From Geosiphon pyriformis (Eukaryota > Glomeromycota > Glomeromycetes > Archaeosporales > Geosiphonaceae): a stretch of DNA of 64,000 nt. The DNA is taken from the NCBI GenBank assembly GCA_016748015.1, contig JAAOMT010000741.1, positions 165,621 to 229,620 on the forward strand. The letters are read 5' to 3'. Both the position numbers and the translations under genes were made by a program. The notes below the pieces were generated by a model. That model saw only the letters and a list, made by a program, of their open reading frames with translations. It was not told where the DNA came from and did not search any database. Shown here piece after piece: positions 49,768 to 62,425 of the stretch. How positions within the stretch are numbered: the first letter of the stretch is position 1; each line of letters opens with the position of its first letter.

Positions 49768-51383
49768 ATGCGTCCAGATCAGTATAAGCAAGCGCAGGCA
49801 AGAAAATATCAAGGAAAACTTCGTGCGCGAGGAAATTCCACAGCAGCAAAAGAAGCTCATGAGAAATTTAGAAACCGTCATGAAAAACAAAGAGGCTTTA
49901 AGAGCTCGTTAGACTCTTCCGAAGACGAAGCCGGACTAGAAAGCGAGAAAGAGTTAGGCGAGTTATTTTCTTCGGGATGGCATCTAGTTCAAATCTTGAA
50001 GGCTTTATAATAACACCTAGGTGACTTATGCGCAGATGGAACTCAGAAAGAATCTTTTAGCCGACGTAGAATCCAGAGTAATGCTCATAGATATCAAGAG
50101 CAAGCTGAACAAGGTGACTTTTCCTACTGCACTTCAAACAGTCTTTTCATTTTCTAACTAATTTCACGAAAAAATTTAGATGGTATATTGGCCAATGAGG
50201 ACGGGATTGATTGGGAAACCAAAGAATTCTTGGATCTTATTAATGAGAGTGGTATTAATATGCTTTTTTCATGCAATTTTTTTTGTTTTACAATTAAGTC
50301 TTTTAACAATTCCTTTAAAATCAAAGATTTTAAATCTTTTGCACCTTCTTCTTATTTCCAATTTAAGGAGGAAAAGGAATGGGATTCAGCCTCGACAAAA
50401 GCTAGTGATGGAGATGAGGTATAAAAGTTTACTGTATTTGATCTTATTTATTATTTTCATTTTAACGCAGTTGTTTTAGCAGGGTCTTGAAAACTTGATG
50501 AATGTTAGCTTTGATGATTTAGAATCATCTTTACACAGCGTGTCTTTATTTGAAAGACTGAATCTCCAACCTGATCTATCTTTGGTAAGCATAAAAATAT
50601 GATTAAAATTTTTATTTTTTGAAAAGTTCAAATCTTTAAATTTCATTGTTGGTTAGGAAGCTCAAGAACCGCAGGCCAATATAAATTTTGCCAAACCGCT
50701 TGTTCCCAGGACGGTCAGGTTGGATCTTCGGAAAACCTTTGACGAAAAACAAGCTTCTCCTTCAATTCAGACTTTTTCAGCTGTAGAAAAGATAGAAAAT
50801 CATAAAAATTCAACTGGACCGCAAAATGAGAAAATAGGTAAAATTTTGTAATGAATGTCATTTTGCCCAACTATTGCTAATCAACATCTTGAATCTGAAT
50901 ATTAGGAAAAAAAGCAATTTCTAATTCATCCACAAGTCAACCATCGCCAGGTCAACCAGAACTTTATCTTGCCAATCATTATCTTTTTCTGCTATTAAAA
51001 CGGAACCTTTTATTCAACAGCAATACAGTTGCATAAGGTTTCAAATTTGCCCATGAACACTTCACCCAAATCAAAGCCAAAAGGAACGATTTCCAATTTA
51101 CAATCTTCGAAACCGTCAAGATTTCAAGGCGAAGAAGATATCGACAATTTTTTAAAATCGATTGATGAAGGTAAATTCACCTGGTATTGCCGCATTTTTT
51201 GAGATAGATATTAATTGAATAGGCAAAAAATTGACAGTTGAAAATAAGGCAACCCAATCACAGATTAAGACTATCGTTGGGAAAAATCGCGGTTCTTCAA
51301 ATTTCCCTAACCCTAAAACTCCGGGTTTTCAATCGAAGAGCGAAATTAAAGAGGAGGATTGGCTGGATGATGTGCTTGGTTAA
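49768..51383 (+). CDS. AVEN-like protein (cell-death regulator family)
   Basis: Multi-exon gene, first ATG at 49768 (MRPDQYKQAQARKYQGKLRA, basic). Later blocks: SFSRRRIQSNAHRYQEQAEQ, DGILANEDGIDWETKEFLDL, YFQFKEEKEWDSAS, LENLMNVSFDDLESSLHSVS followed by LFERLNLQPDLSL, and a C-terminal KEEDWLDDVLG before the stop at 51383. The KIVSNWDRYQ-like, EEKEWDSE and EDWLDS-like blocks occur in the same order in animal Aven, which binds Bcl-xL and Apaf-1 and affects ATM signalling and translation of G4 mRNAs. Its fungal role is unknown. The link between the first exon (to about 49960) and the next (from about 50032) is unresolved: no GT-AG pair I tried keeps frame, so an intron or sequencing error remains open. 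Confidence 0.55.
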
Positions 51384-51608
51384 GTTTTTTTTATTAAACT
51401 TTCGGGTTAATATTATAATTATTTAAAAGATAAGAGTACAAATTAATATTAACTTAAAAGTTTTCTTGTTTCAAAGGGTAAAGAGAAATAAATTAAATTA
51501 ACTGATTTTTAGGAGATTATTAATTTACAATGGGAAGCATTTGTATAGCGTCTTTTCCGCCACTAGTAAGAAAATTCCAACGAATGTCTTGATTGTGTTG
51601 AACATAAC

Positions 51609-53284
51609 TTAATACATATTTTTCCCTGCAACGCTTAGAGATTTTACTATTATATCGCAAGCTCGTTTATACGCCTTGACGCTTCCTTTTTGTTTGACAA
51701 AGGAGAATTTCCCAACTTGCAGTTTGACATCAGAGTCATATATTATTATTTCAAATAGAGTAGTTTTTTCAGTAGGATTTTCATCTTTCTGAATGATTCG
51801 ACGATAAACGCATTGAAGAGTTTTTGAATTCTTATATGTATAAGAAATTCCGTGCAGTTGACAAGCAGAAGCGACTATTGGTAAGATTTCGTTGATCGGG
51901 GTAGGACGACAAATAGTGTAATAATATGAAAATTTGTGAGAGCGTAGTTGGCGTAAAATGGAAAACCCGAATTTCAATTGTTGGTTCATATGAAATACAT
52001 TTAATCCTATATCATGACAGGCCTCATTAATCGAGTCTGCTAATCGAGAATTACGAGTATTTTTTTGGTGAGCACAATAAGCAGTACGTTTAACAGTATA
52101 AAATGACTTCTGGTGAGCACGTTTTAACATGGAGTGAGGAGTTCCTGATGGATACAACCAGGGATCATTGTTCAAAATGTTGAGAGAGCAACGTTCCAAC
52201 CCGTCGATATTTAATAATTTGCGGATGATGGATTGAAGGTGGGGACTCAAACGGTTTGGGATTCGATAACGACCATTGCAAATTTGATTTTTCAATTCTC
52301 CAACTGTGCAAGCTCTAAATGGATCACGACCGGTCACCATTCTATATAATAATACCCCAAGACACCAAATGTCTACCTCTGGACCCTTATATTTTGAGCC
52401 GCAAATAATTTCCGGAGAATAATATAACATTGAACCTTGAATTCAAAATGTGAAGAAATTTTTAAAGATTTAATCAAATAACACAAATCATGATCCAAAA
52501 ATCATCATAAACATACCACAAAGTGTCGTTAATCTTGAATCTTCACTATATTTATTTGCAAAACCAAAATCGGCCAATTTTACTTGACCTTCTTTGGTAA
52601 TTAAAACATTCGGTGGCTAAGAAGAAAAAAATTCTATAAGCAATATTTCAAAAAAAGATAAAATAAAATAAAATAAGTTACCTTAAGATCCCTATGTACA
52701 ATATGATTCATGTGACAAAATCTCACAGCTTCTACCAATTGACTGAATATATTTCGTGCTTGAGCCTCTTCTATAAACCCTTGTTGAGATTCAAGGAAAT
52801 TTTCTAGATTATAACCATCCACATGTTCCAATACCAAAAATACGGTATATTTCGTTTCGATCACTTCGTATAAGCGTATAATGTTTGGGTGATTCAACTT
52901 TTTCAATAGAAAGGCCTCACGATATAGGCGCTTAAGAATTCTTTCATCATAGGCTGTCTTGTCTATAATTTTAATAGCAACCTATTTGATGAGAGAGTAA
53001 AAGATAATGGATAATGAATTGTCATTTTGATTTTAATTTATTGAGATTTTTAAAGTCAAGATAATTACCTGCTCGCCTGTTGCAAAATGTACTGCTAAAT
53101 TGACTTGACTAAACTTGCCTATCCCCAATGTCTTGATATATTGATACTCTCCAATTCCACTCAAGAGAATGTCGGGATTTTTATTTATATAGTCATGGAA
53201 ATTGACGTCACGATATACACCAACTTGACCTTTTGGGCTAAAGATAGAGGCGGGTTTTACACTGTGTTGAGATTTTCCCCTCAT
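51609..53284 (-). CDS. CAMK/AMPK-like Ser/Thr kinase with KA1-type C-terminus
   Basis: Four exons: 53284-53069, 52981-52682, 52616-52517 and 52435-51609, all in frame, 480 residues. The kinase domain begins near residue 45: YIKTLGIGKFSQVNLAVHFA (Gly loop), VAIKIIDK (Lys), HIVHRDLK then [20 protein letters not shown], and an activation segment LTTLCGSMLYYSPEIICGSK with the CGS...YxxPE of the AMPK/MARK group. The last 90 residues (LFEIIIYDSDVKLQVGKFSF and onward) resemble a KA1 membrane-binding domain. It could be a Kin1, Kin4 or Snf1-related kinase; the linker is short and gives no further clue. All catalytic residues are present. Confidence 0.85.
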
Positions 53285-53820
53285 TAAAAGTATTATGATT
53301 ATAAGGAAAAATATGAAGGTTTTTTATAAGAATGTGGTAGGAAAAACAAATATATATATACATATAAGAGGGAGAGAAGAAAACTAGGAGATAAGAACAG
53401 ATAAGGTTTAAACTGTGGTTTAAAATTTTCTGAAAAATTGCAATAATAAGATAATGGCCAAAAGGTGAGGGTGCAAAACAATTAAAATTGGTCTAGTGTC
53501 TTTTTTCAAGTATACCATGTATATTTGCTACCAAGACTCTGGTTTTTGGGGAAGGGAAGGGGAGGGAAGGGAAGGGAAGAGAGTTTTGTTGGTTTAAAGA
53601 CAACATACGTTGAAAATAAATTTTTACTTTATGGGAAAATAATTTTTTTTTTACGCGGACTAATTCGTGAAAAGGATAAAAAACGCGCGTATAATAACCC
53701 GTTTCGACCTGAAAAAACGTAAACCGCACTAAAAATTCAAATCATAAGACCTTCAAAAACTCAAAATTTACCAATAAGGTTAAGGAGGTTGAAATAACCT
53801 TTTCAGAATAAAAGTTTTAA
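53285..53820. other. Intergenic with purine-rich run
   Basis: No gene. A (GGGAA)n-type purine run lies at about 53549-53581. Promoter of the kinase gene on its left side. Confidence 0.55.
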
Positions 53821-54054
53821 TTAAGGATGAAAAGAATTCGGCAAATCATATCGCTCTATCAGAGTTTTTACAATCGAATGAGTCACAATACCTAAAATAA
53901 ATAATGAAATCGACGAGGCTATATTCCCATTTTGAGAAATCTCTCGTCGCCAACACTGAACAGTATTAAGGCTGGTGCCATGATGCCAACCTGGTGGAGC
54001 AGTTTCCTCAAGAAATACCGATGTACCGCATTTATTGAAAGCCAAAAAACACAT
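53821..54054 (-). CDS. Possible small membrane protein, unassigned
   Basis: The frame encodes about 77 residues with one clear hydrophobic helix (IASSISLFILGIVTHSIVKT) and an upstream Cys-containing segment (MCFLAFNKCGTSVFLEETAP). Codon use is more mixed than in chance frames nearby. It may be the last exon of a gene; a separate small open frame lies upstream at about 54110-54255. No family recognised. Confidence 0.33.
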   Translation of the reverse strand: MCFLAFNKCGTSVFLEETAPPGWHHGTSLNTVQCWRREISQNGNIASSISLFILGIVTHSIVKTLIERYDLPNSFHP

Positions 54055-54402
54055 AATTAACCAAATACTGCAAATAGTAGATCAAGCATAGAGAATAGGC
54101 TAAAAACCATCAATAATGCGCAATTTTGGAAATGATTTTGAAACCAAACATCATTTCAGGTTTTATTTGTTTGGAGAATTTTTCCTTCAGATCTGATTTT
54201 GAATCAAGATTTTTCGATACAATAAAATTTCCAGAAACTTCATTCTTCATACGTAGACCAATGTATTAATTACTCTGCTCAAAGATCAAAAATGACTTTC
54301 TAGGTGAATCGGAACATTCCCAAATTCATATTTATGAACTTTCAAAATAAATATCTACGAAAAATATTTCCAATGTTGGATTATGATTTGAATACAAAAT
54401 GA

Positions 54403-57400
54403 TCATTCACGCTTCATTAGATTCTGTGTACATTTCCAAATCGTTATTGAAAGATCTTTATTTTTCAACCCTGGTATGGTATGTTTCACAGGACGACAGG
54501 CGCAAACAGGAACCCCTTCATCAGCATCAACACGCATTACGTCGATACCACCGGCTAAAGCCGCTACACGAGGAAAGGAAGCATTCACCAAATCAGTTGC
54601 AAACTGATAATAAATATCAAAAAATGGTTAAAATTTTGACATTTCATCATGGAAAAGCATGTTTAGGAATAGAGCAACCAACCTGTGGTCCTGAATCACC
54701 ACGTTTAGCTAATACAACGTGATATTTTTTCTTTTGTTGTTTTAATGTAGAGGAGACGTGATCTAATTGAGAAGGGTTCACGTTGAAGCTTAGCGGAAAA
54801 TGGCCTCGAATGAATCTAATAAAATATTAAAGTTATATATCGAAAGAATTCCGATAATAAAAAGAAAAAAGAAACCTCCATACTCTTCATCACGGCGAAT
54901 ATCAATGACTAAAACATAATTTTTCAATTTCACCAAATCTTTAAGAGAAATTCGAGGAGCGAGTTCGGATTTCTTAACTTCTACAGGTGTTGGTTGTTCC
55001 CACCATCGTTGATTTGGATGATCCTATAAAATATTTAACCTATTTATGAGCTTTCTCATTTTTTCTTAAAATCATCAATTGAAGAAAATTTTACCCACCG
55101 CTAATTGAAATTTCTTGTCATTGGATTGATGAGGTTTCGAATTTGGGTCATGGACACGATAAATCACGGAAGGAGGCGTTACTTTGCACATTGAAAGTGC
55201 TGATTGTATGCATTTCTCAATATCAACCTCTGGAAACGATTCGGAAAAGATTAAGATACATTCGTTAAACTCCGATGATAGGAGGACTTCACGTAACTGG
55301 CGAAGAATCGAAATTCCTGTAAAGAGTGGAAGTGACGAAGGACCGACCAAGAGTTTATCCCAAAGGTGATAGGTCTTATCAAGAGGAAATACGTCTAGTC
55401 AACAAAATGTTGTTTTCAATTTTTTGATTAATAGATGACTATTAAAATTTTGAAGTGAATAGTGTTGATTCTTACGTGTAAATAATGTCAAAAACCATGG
55501 AATTGCATACAAGTCAGGCATAAATGCAATTTTGTTCAAATGACTCGACAATTCTGGGTCATGAAAGGATAATAGATGTCCAAATACGGCGAGATATTCT
55601 TGAATGACAGCAGAATTATCAAACAAAAACACATCCTTCAAATATTTTGGGATAAAAGTTTGCAAACAATTGAATGCTAACGCTTCGTCATTGAAATTAA
55701 GCGTTAAAAAGGGAGCACATAATGAATCAAGCCCTATAAGAATGATGGGGAAATATTATTCAAAAGACCTCTGTGTTGAATCCTTGCTTTTCGTTGCATT
55801 AGGAAACTATATTTACCTTGCCAATACACTAGTAACTTACTATTGGCAGTAACAAAACATTTTAACAATCGTCGTAATTTTTCGTGACCAACAGGCGAGG
55901 ACAAGAGCTGATGATATTGATGGCACCTAGGTACGTCTTATTTGAAGGAAATGTTAATTTTTGAAACAAATTTTCCACGCAGAAAGGTAAAGATTCATAT
56001 TTACCAACATCGATCTAGATAAGGGGCGAAAAATCATAAATAAGTTAAACCGTAGAAATGATTCAACATTGTGTTGAAAATTCTTCTCACCTGACGATCA
56101 GTCGTTGTTTCTTTTTCGGTTTCTTTATCGTAAGCATCATATACCGCTTGATAATCACCACATACACCCAAAATAGCAGCCCATACTCTTCCTCGAAGAA
56201 AAGGTGGAATATCAACTTTGGCATGATTAATGATTTCATCTCTGGATGTCGGATATTCCCTCAATAATTCAGTGAATAAAGAAACTCGTTGGAATTGATA
56301 CCCCACATCTTTTTCTCGAATCAATAAGGGCAATTTAACGTTGTTAGAAGAGGCTTGATTTTGTCCGTTATGATAGGATGATAAGGTATCTTCAGAATTG
56401 GTAGATTCAGGAGAAAGATATTTCGTGATAAATTCATCATCTTGATTATCAAAACTGTTATTTCCACCACTCTCTTCTGCCATTGAGTCCACCAAAAAAT
56501 TCAGGTCGTCCGTATCAACAACCAAGAAATAGTCTGTATCCCATTCAAAGGATTCTCTATTAGGTCCTGTGGCCATCTCTAATCTTTGTCGTAATTCTTT
56601 CAGTGATAATGTATAAATAGTATCGGAAAATAAATATGCCGTATCTTTCGATGTGCCTTCTTCTTTCCCATCAAGTACTTTAACAGTTCGGGGTATACGT
56701 TCAATTGGAGGTGTACTTAAAAGTAATCCTCGCTTGGCCAATTCAGATTCTACGTCACCTCCAGCTAATTTCCAAAAATAATATATCTGGGATAATGGTA
56801 TACAATGAAGCACATCTTCCTCTTTCTTGTAAGTATCGATTGGAATTATTGGATCCTTATTTTCATCAACATCATAAATTTGTGATTGAAGAAAAGGTTT
56901 TATCCACCAATACTTATAATTTTCGTGAATGCCTCCTTGTTTTTGATGAATTATCGAGAAAAATGGATGAGATAATAGTTGTTCCGGTGTACATCTGTCT
57001 GAAACCTTCACTTTAAGACAAGATCGGATGAATTGCCGAAAATCGGTGTATTGATCATCATCAGTAGATTGGAGAAATCTTATAATAGATTCATTAATAT
57101 CCAACTGAAAAACAATATCACTATCCCATAATTCAGTTCCATCATCTCGTTTTTCGTCAACGCTAGGATGAAGACTCCAAAGTGACTCGAATATTTTTTC
57201 AATGTCCTTATCGTTTTCCTCCCAAAATGAAGACCCGGTAAATAATTCTGTCAAGATTACCCCTAGAGACCAAAGATCAACCTGCCGGGGTAATGATTCG
57301 AAAAATGAATTTTCAGTAATTTTATGCGAAATAAACTTTTATCTGGAGACTAACCTTCCCAGTTGAAGTGGGAACTTCCAGAAAACGATATATAGCCTCG

Positions 57401-58385
57401 GGCGGCAAGTAATGAGGGTATCTTTTCCAAAAAAATTTGAGCAATATTTAACGACTGAAGACAATTGATTGATTGAATCTATGAAGCCCGCTTAGGAACT
57501 TTACCGTCGTCTCTTTGTTGCTTTTATCTTACCCTATTGGAAAGTCGACATCTGCCCCATCATCGGTCATGTAGAAAAAGCCGAAGTCAGCCAATTTCAC
57601 GTTTCCCTAAAAATTTGTATTCAAACCTCAAAAACTTTGATTTCATAAATTTGGGATCTTTCTTGTCACGTTAGTAATCTACCTCGGCATCCAGCAAAAT
57701 ATTATGTGGTGCCAAGTTATGATGAGTCACATTGTTGTCATTCAAATAACTAAGAGCTTTCAAGATTTGAAATGCCCATTTCCGTATATGTTCAAATGGA
57801 ACTCTGATGAAGAAAATGACAAGATTAAAATTGGTCGTTTATACGATAGAAAATATGAAGGCCGAGTATACCTTGAAATCTGATAATTTCCTTGTTCGTC
57901 AAGTTGATACAATTTACCAAGATGATCCTGATGATATTCAAATATGACAAATAATCGATCTTGATGATAGATAGATATATTTTCTGATTAGAATTTTTAA
58001 GAAAATAAATTTTTCCAAAAGAAAAGTCAAAACCCTTATAAAAGTCTACTTCAAATAACCATGTTTTCCTTTGACAATTTCAATATAATCACAAAGATTC
58101 GGATGTATTAGTGTCTAAAAAGATGAAAAGTTGCAAATTTTCAAAATTTTGCTCGCTTTGGTTTGGTCTTTTAATTTGAGAAACTAGCCTCGAGGAATTG
58201 TAAAAAGATCATGCCTTTAAAAATTGAAAATGCCCAACTATTTCAGTTGTAGCTGGTGTCATTGGCAAACCGTTGTGACCAACTTTATCCTGAGTTCTTG
58301 TTGTAGCGAAAAAATTGCTAACTCCCAGTTGCACATCTTTTTGAACACTGGTACTAAGATCTTTATCGTTGGCGAAGGTTGCCAT
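54403..58385 (-). CDS. TBCK: TBCK-like protein: pseudokinase, TBC Rab-GAP and rhodanese domains
   Basis: Minus-strand gene of about sixteen exons, start at 58385. The kinase-like domain has [57 protein letters not shown] and [14 protein letters not shown]: the HRD motif is HHN, so it is a pseudokinase as in animal TBCK. The TBC domain has [13 protein letters not shown], then [16 protein letters not shown] with the arginine finger (IxxDxxR) and [15 protein letters not shown] with the glutamine finger (YxQ), so GAP activity is expected. A C-terminal rhodanese-like domain ([34 protein letters not shown]) follows to the stop at 54403. TBCK is linked to mTOR signalling, endolysosomal function and the FERRY complex in animals. 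The first intron appears to use a GC donor (58214-58213). Border positions are partly approximate. Confidence 0.9.
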
Positions 58386-58536
58386 TAATGATTTGTCGCC
58401 GAGAGGACAAGTTCATTCTCTCTAATCAGTTTTCATTTCACTTCAAACACGTGAAGATCTGATATCAGATAAATAGGGCAATCCTCAAAAAAATTCTTTT
58501 GCCATTTAAATATATTGGTTGTCAACTTCAGTTAGC

Positions 58537-59370
58537 ATGAGTTCAACAGAAATTACCCCATCTGTCAAGCCAGCCTTTACCTTTGAAGCAGAGAATTTTA
58601 GGAAAATACAACCGAAAGAATTTGTGCGAAAATTTCTAGCACAAAATATTCGACCGGATGGAAGAGTGTTCCGTCAGTTTCGGAAAACTACCATTAACCT
58701 CGGTTTGTTTAATAACTAAAAAATTTTATATTCAACAAAACGTAGTAGAGTTACAATTAATTTTTATATAGGACAAATCAAAACTGCCGAAGGTTCAGCG
58801 GTTGTTCGAATAGGCAGCACTACTGTGGTTTGTGGAATCAAAGCTGAAGTCGCGGAGCCCAAAACAAATTCTTCAACTGACGGCTACCTTGGTAGCTTTT
58901 GTCACTACCCAGTCTCCCTTTATAAGTTTTAGATCAAAATACATATTTTAACTTGAGGATTTCGACAGTTCCTAATGTCGAACTCTCGCCAATTTGTTCT
59001 CCTAAGGTAAAACCTGGGCCTCCAAACGAACTAGCCCAAGTAATGAGTGAAAATTTGAACAAGCTGCTGAAGAGGTTAGTATGTACCGTAATTAGATCTA
59101 GCAATTTGAAACATACTAAATTTTTTTCAAATCTTTTTTAGTGCGGCTGTATTATCCCTAGATGACTTATGTATTGAAGAGGGCAAAGCTGTTTGGGTAT
59201 TGTATGCAGATGTTGTTTGTATAAATTATGATGGAAATGTTTTTGATGCATCTGTGATTGCAATGTTGGCGGCATTGAGTAACGGTAATTTTCTTTTCTT
59301 TTCTTTTACCAAACATAAAGATTTATAAAATAACAATAATAATAGCAATAGCAATAGCAATAGCAATAAC

Positions 59371-59403
<33 letters not shown>

Positions 59404-59801
59404 TTTTTAGTTCGACTTCCACAAGTTGAATATCAAGATGGTATAGTGATGGCAACGGAAACTCGACCAATCAAATTAAAACTCTCTAGATTACCTTTTT
59501 CAACAACCTTCGCATTTTTTGATGGGTGGGTAAATTTACAAAAAATTTTATTCTTATATGAATCACACCATTAAACCCAATATATTGGGTCTTCTTTAGC
59601 CTCTACCTTTTAGCAGATCCTAACGAAACTGAAGAATCGATTATCGAAGATGTAATCACTATAGCTTGTGATGAAACGGGTCAATTGTGCAATATTTGGA
59701 AGACAGGTGGTTCCTCATGTTCACAAGAGCAAATTAAGGTTTGTATATCTTTGGCACGTGAAAGGCATGCTCATCTACTTGATATTTTAAAGCATTGCTA
59801 G
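58537..59801 (+). CDS. RRP43: Exosome core subunit RRP43 (EXOSC8), RNase PH fold
   Basis: Six exons: 58537-58702, 58772-58891, 58969-59074, 59142-59284, 59411-59525 and 59600-59801, giving 283 residues with all joins in frame. Blocks: IQPKEFVRKFLAQNIRPDGR, GQIKTAEGSAVVRIGSTTVV, CGIKAEVAEP, NVELSPICSPKVKPGPPNEL, LCIEEGKAVWVLYADVVCIN, GNVFDASVIAMLAAL and TIACDETGQLCNIWKTGG. These are the signatures of Rrp43/EXOSC8, one of six RNase PH-like ring subunits of the exosome, itself inactive. It works in nuclear and cytoplasmic 3'-5' RNA decay and rRNA processing. Intron 4 (59285-59410) carries an (AATAGC)n/(AAT)n microsatellite. It is divergent from TBCK, with 151 bases between the starts. Confidence 0.93.
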
Positions 59802-60599
59802 ACTAGTTACATAAAGAGTAATATTTCGTTAATAAAATTCCATAAATCACATGATTTCATATAAATCAAAAGTTTACCTTTGTTAAAACTAAAATAACTT
59901 AAACAAAATTTTTTTGGAATTAAATTACAGATTATTTTTACACAACTTAATTATTACATTATAAACATAAATTGTTTTACATATAATTAATAAGTTATTT
60001 AAGCTTATTAAAATTATTTTAACTTGAATAAAAAACAAATTTTGTGTTTTTATTTGTTTATACAGCAATTTAAATAAATTAACATTTTAATAAATTTTTT
60101 TTACTAAAATTAATGGTTTTTTACTATTTTTAATATTGGTATTAACAAATATAATTCAATTCATATTTTAAATTATACAATATACAAATTATAAATTAAA
60201 TATAATTTATGTTTTTGTTATATATAATCAAATATTTAAATTAAAACCAATTTTAAAAACTTTATACTATTAAATAATCTATAATTACCAAACAAAACAC
60301 CAAAAATTATATATTTAATAGTATTTATACTAATAAAATCAATTAACTTTTGGTAAAAACATTTTTGTAAATATTTATTACATTAAAAACATGTATTTTT
60401 TTAACAATATTCAGAATTTTATATTTAAATATATTAAAAAACCAAATATATTATAATAATTATAATTATTAATTTTTTAGACAAAAAAATTCTTATAAAT
60501 TTAATATAATAAGTCTTAAATACTAAATTTTAATTAATATTATGTAAATATTATTATTATTAATTTAAATTAACAAATATAATATATAAAACAAGTACA

Positions 60600-60800
60600 A
60601 CTTAGGCTTCGGTTTTTTGCATGGCATTCCTTTAATTGGTAGCTTAGGTGTGTAGTGCCGCCTTGATTGGTCCGAGTGGCCAGTCACGTGTAGAAAACGC
60701 ATGAGCCGCGCTTAATTTAGAATCTTATTTGAGTCTATCGTTTTAGGTAGCGGTTGGGCTGCACTCGTTAAGCTGTAATAAAAAAAATAAATAAAACAAA
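60600..60800 (+). repeat. LINE 3' end, best preserved copy
   Basis: A GC-richer island in the desert: GATTGGTCCGAGTGGCCAGT, CACGTGTAG and GCACTCGTTAAGCTG, then an A-rich tail. The reverse complement of 62330-62425 and the decayed copies at 4955, 40530 and 61300 align to it. It is a short, 5'-truncated insertion, as LINEs commonly make. Confidence 0.65.
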
Positions 60801-61299
60801 ACAATGAAAATTTTAAATAAAAATTTCTAAATATATATATATTTAATAAAAATAAATAATCTATTATTTAATTTATATATATATAATACAATTTATGATA
60901 AATATATTTTTAAACTAGTTATTTTTTTAATTTTAAGATTAAATTTAAGACTTTTATTTAAATATAATATAATAATAAACTTAAACCAATTTATATTTTA
61001 AATTAAAATTATATTAATATATTTAAAATTACAAAAAATTTTTATTAAAATAATTAATATTATTATACAAAGTTTTAACAAAATAATAAGTTTCATTAAA
61101 TATTTTAATATTATTTGTTTTAATAAATTTTTTCTTTATATTTTAGAATTAAAACAAAAACATAAAATTTAGTTAAAATAAATAATAATATATTAAATAT
61201 ATTAATACTAATATTAAGACTTAATTCAAAATAATAAGTTTTAGTAAGTATTTGTTTTGTGCTTTCTTTTTTAATATTAATAATAGTCTAATTATGCAT

Positions 61300-61427
61300 A
61301 AAAATATATAGTATTACCTAAATTGGCTTAAATAATTGGTTATATGTAATAAATATATGAGTTATATTTAGTTAAGATTACTTAAAATAATTTTGTATAC
61401 TAGATAATAACTAAGCTGCACTTATTA

Positions 61428-61456
<29 letters not shown>
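61300..61456 (+). repeat. LINE 3' end, decayed, with (TAA)n tail
   Basis: Aligns with 60640-60790, with C replaced by T and G by A at most sites; for example GTCACGTGTAG reads GTTATATGTAA. It ends in a TAA run (61428-61456). Confidence 0.62.
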
Positions 61457-61458
<2 letters not shown>

Positions 61459-62329
61459 CCAAAATAAAATAAATTTTAAAAAACAATATTTTAATTAATA
61501 ATAAGAATTATAAAATTAATTTTATATTAATTAATAACTCAATTTTTTGCTAATAATAAAAAAATTATATAAAACAAATTTAATTTAATATATTTTGTCA
61601 AATATATAATAATTAAAACAAATTAATTAAAAATTTATTTATTTTACTGATTAAATATTTAAAATACTTTAAAAAACTAATAACAAAAAATAAATTTTAT
61701 TTTTAAGAATTTTAAAAACCAAAATGTTTTTATATATATATAAAATATTATTTAATATATATACAACAAAAATTTTATATTTATATAGTATTCTAAAAAT
61801 ATTTGTCAAAAAATTAACTTTTAACTTAATTAAAAATAAAAACAGATTTATAAACTATTATCTTAATATTTATAAATTTAATAATTAATACTTAAAAAAT
61901 CTTTTTTTTATTAAAAAAACTTATAATAATAGTTATTTTATTTTTAATATATAATTGTTTAAATATTTTAAACTATATAATAAAAAATAATAAACAATTT
62001 TAATAAAAAAAATTTGTTTTGAATTTTAAAATTTTTTTAATTAATAAATTTTACTTATTATAAATATTTTTAAATATATAACATATTTAAATATATTTAC
62101 CAAATAATTAATTTATTTATTTAAAATAACATTTTTTAAACTTGTATTAATAAAAATTTTATATTAATTTAAATTTTATTTAAATTAAACTTAAGAAAAC
62201 AAACATATATTATATTATTATTAATTATTATAAAAATATTTTTTTTTTCTTTTAGTAAGATATATAATTAAACATTCTATAATAATAATATTTTTTTTTC
62301 ATTTAATAAGTAAAGTCCAAACATTGCCT

Positions 62330-62425
62330 AGTGCAATATATCATACAAATAATTTAAACTAGGTGTGAATCATGCACTTTCTACACGTGACTAGCCATTT
62401 GGACCAATCAAAACAACACTATACA
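62330..62425 (-). repeat. LINE 3' UTR of the ORF2 relic
   Basis: The reverse complement of the 60640-60740 segment (GATTGGTCC...GTCACGTGTAGAAA). It follows the end of the minus-strand ORF2 relic, so it ties the dispersed short copies to this LINE family. Confidence 0.65.

Larger units (their letters stand above)
59802..62329. other. AT-rich desert with two LINE 3' ends
   Basis: No gene. Nearly pure A/T apart from the two LINE 3' segments listed separately. Stops in all frames. Confidence 0.7.
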
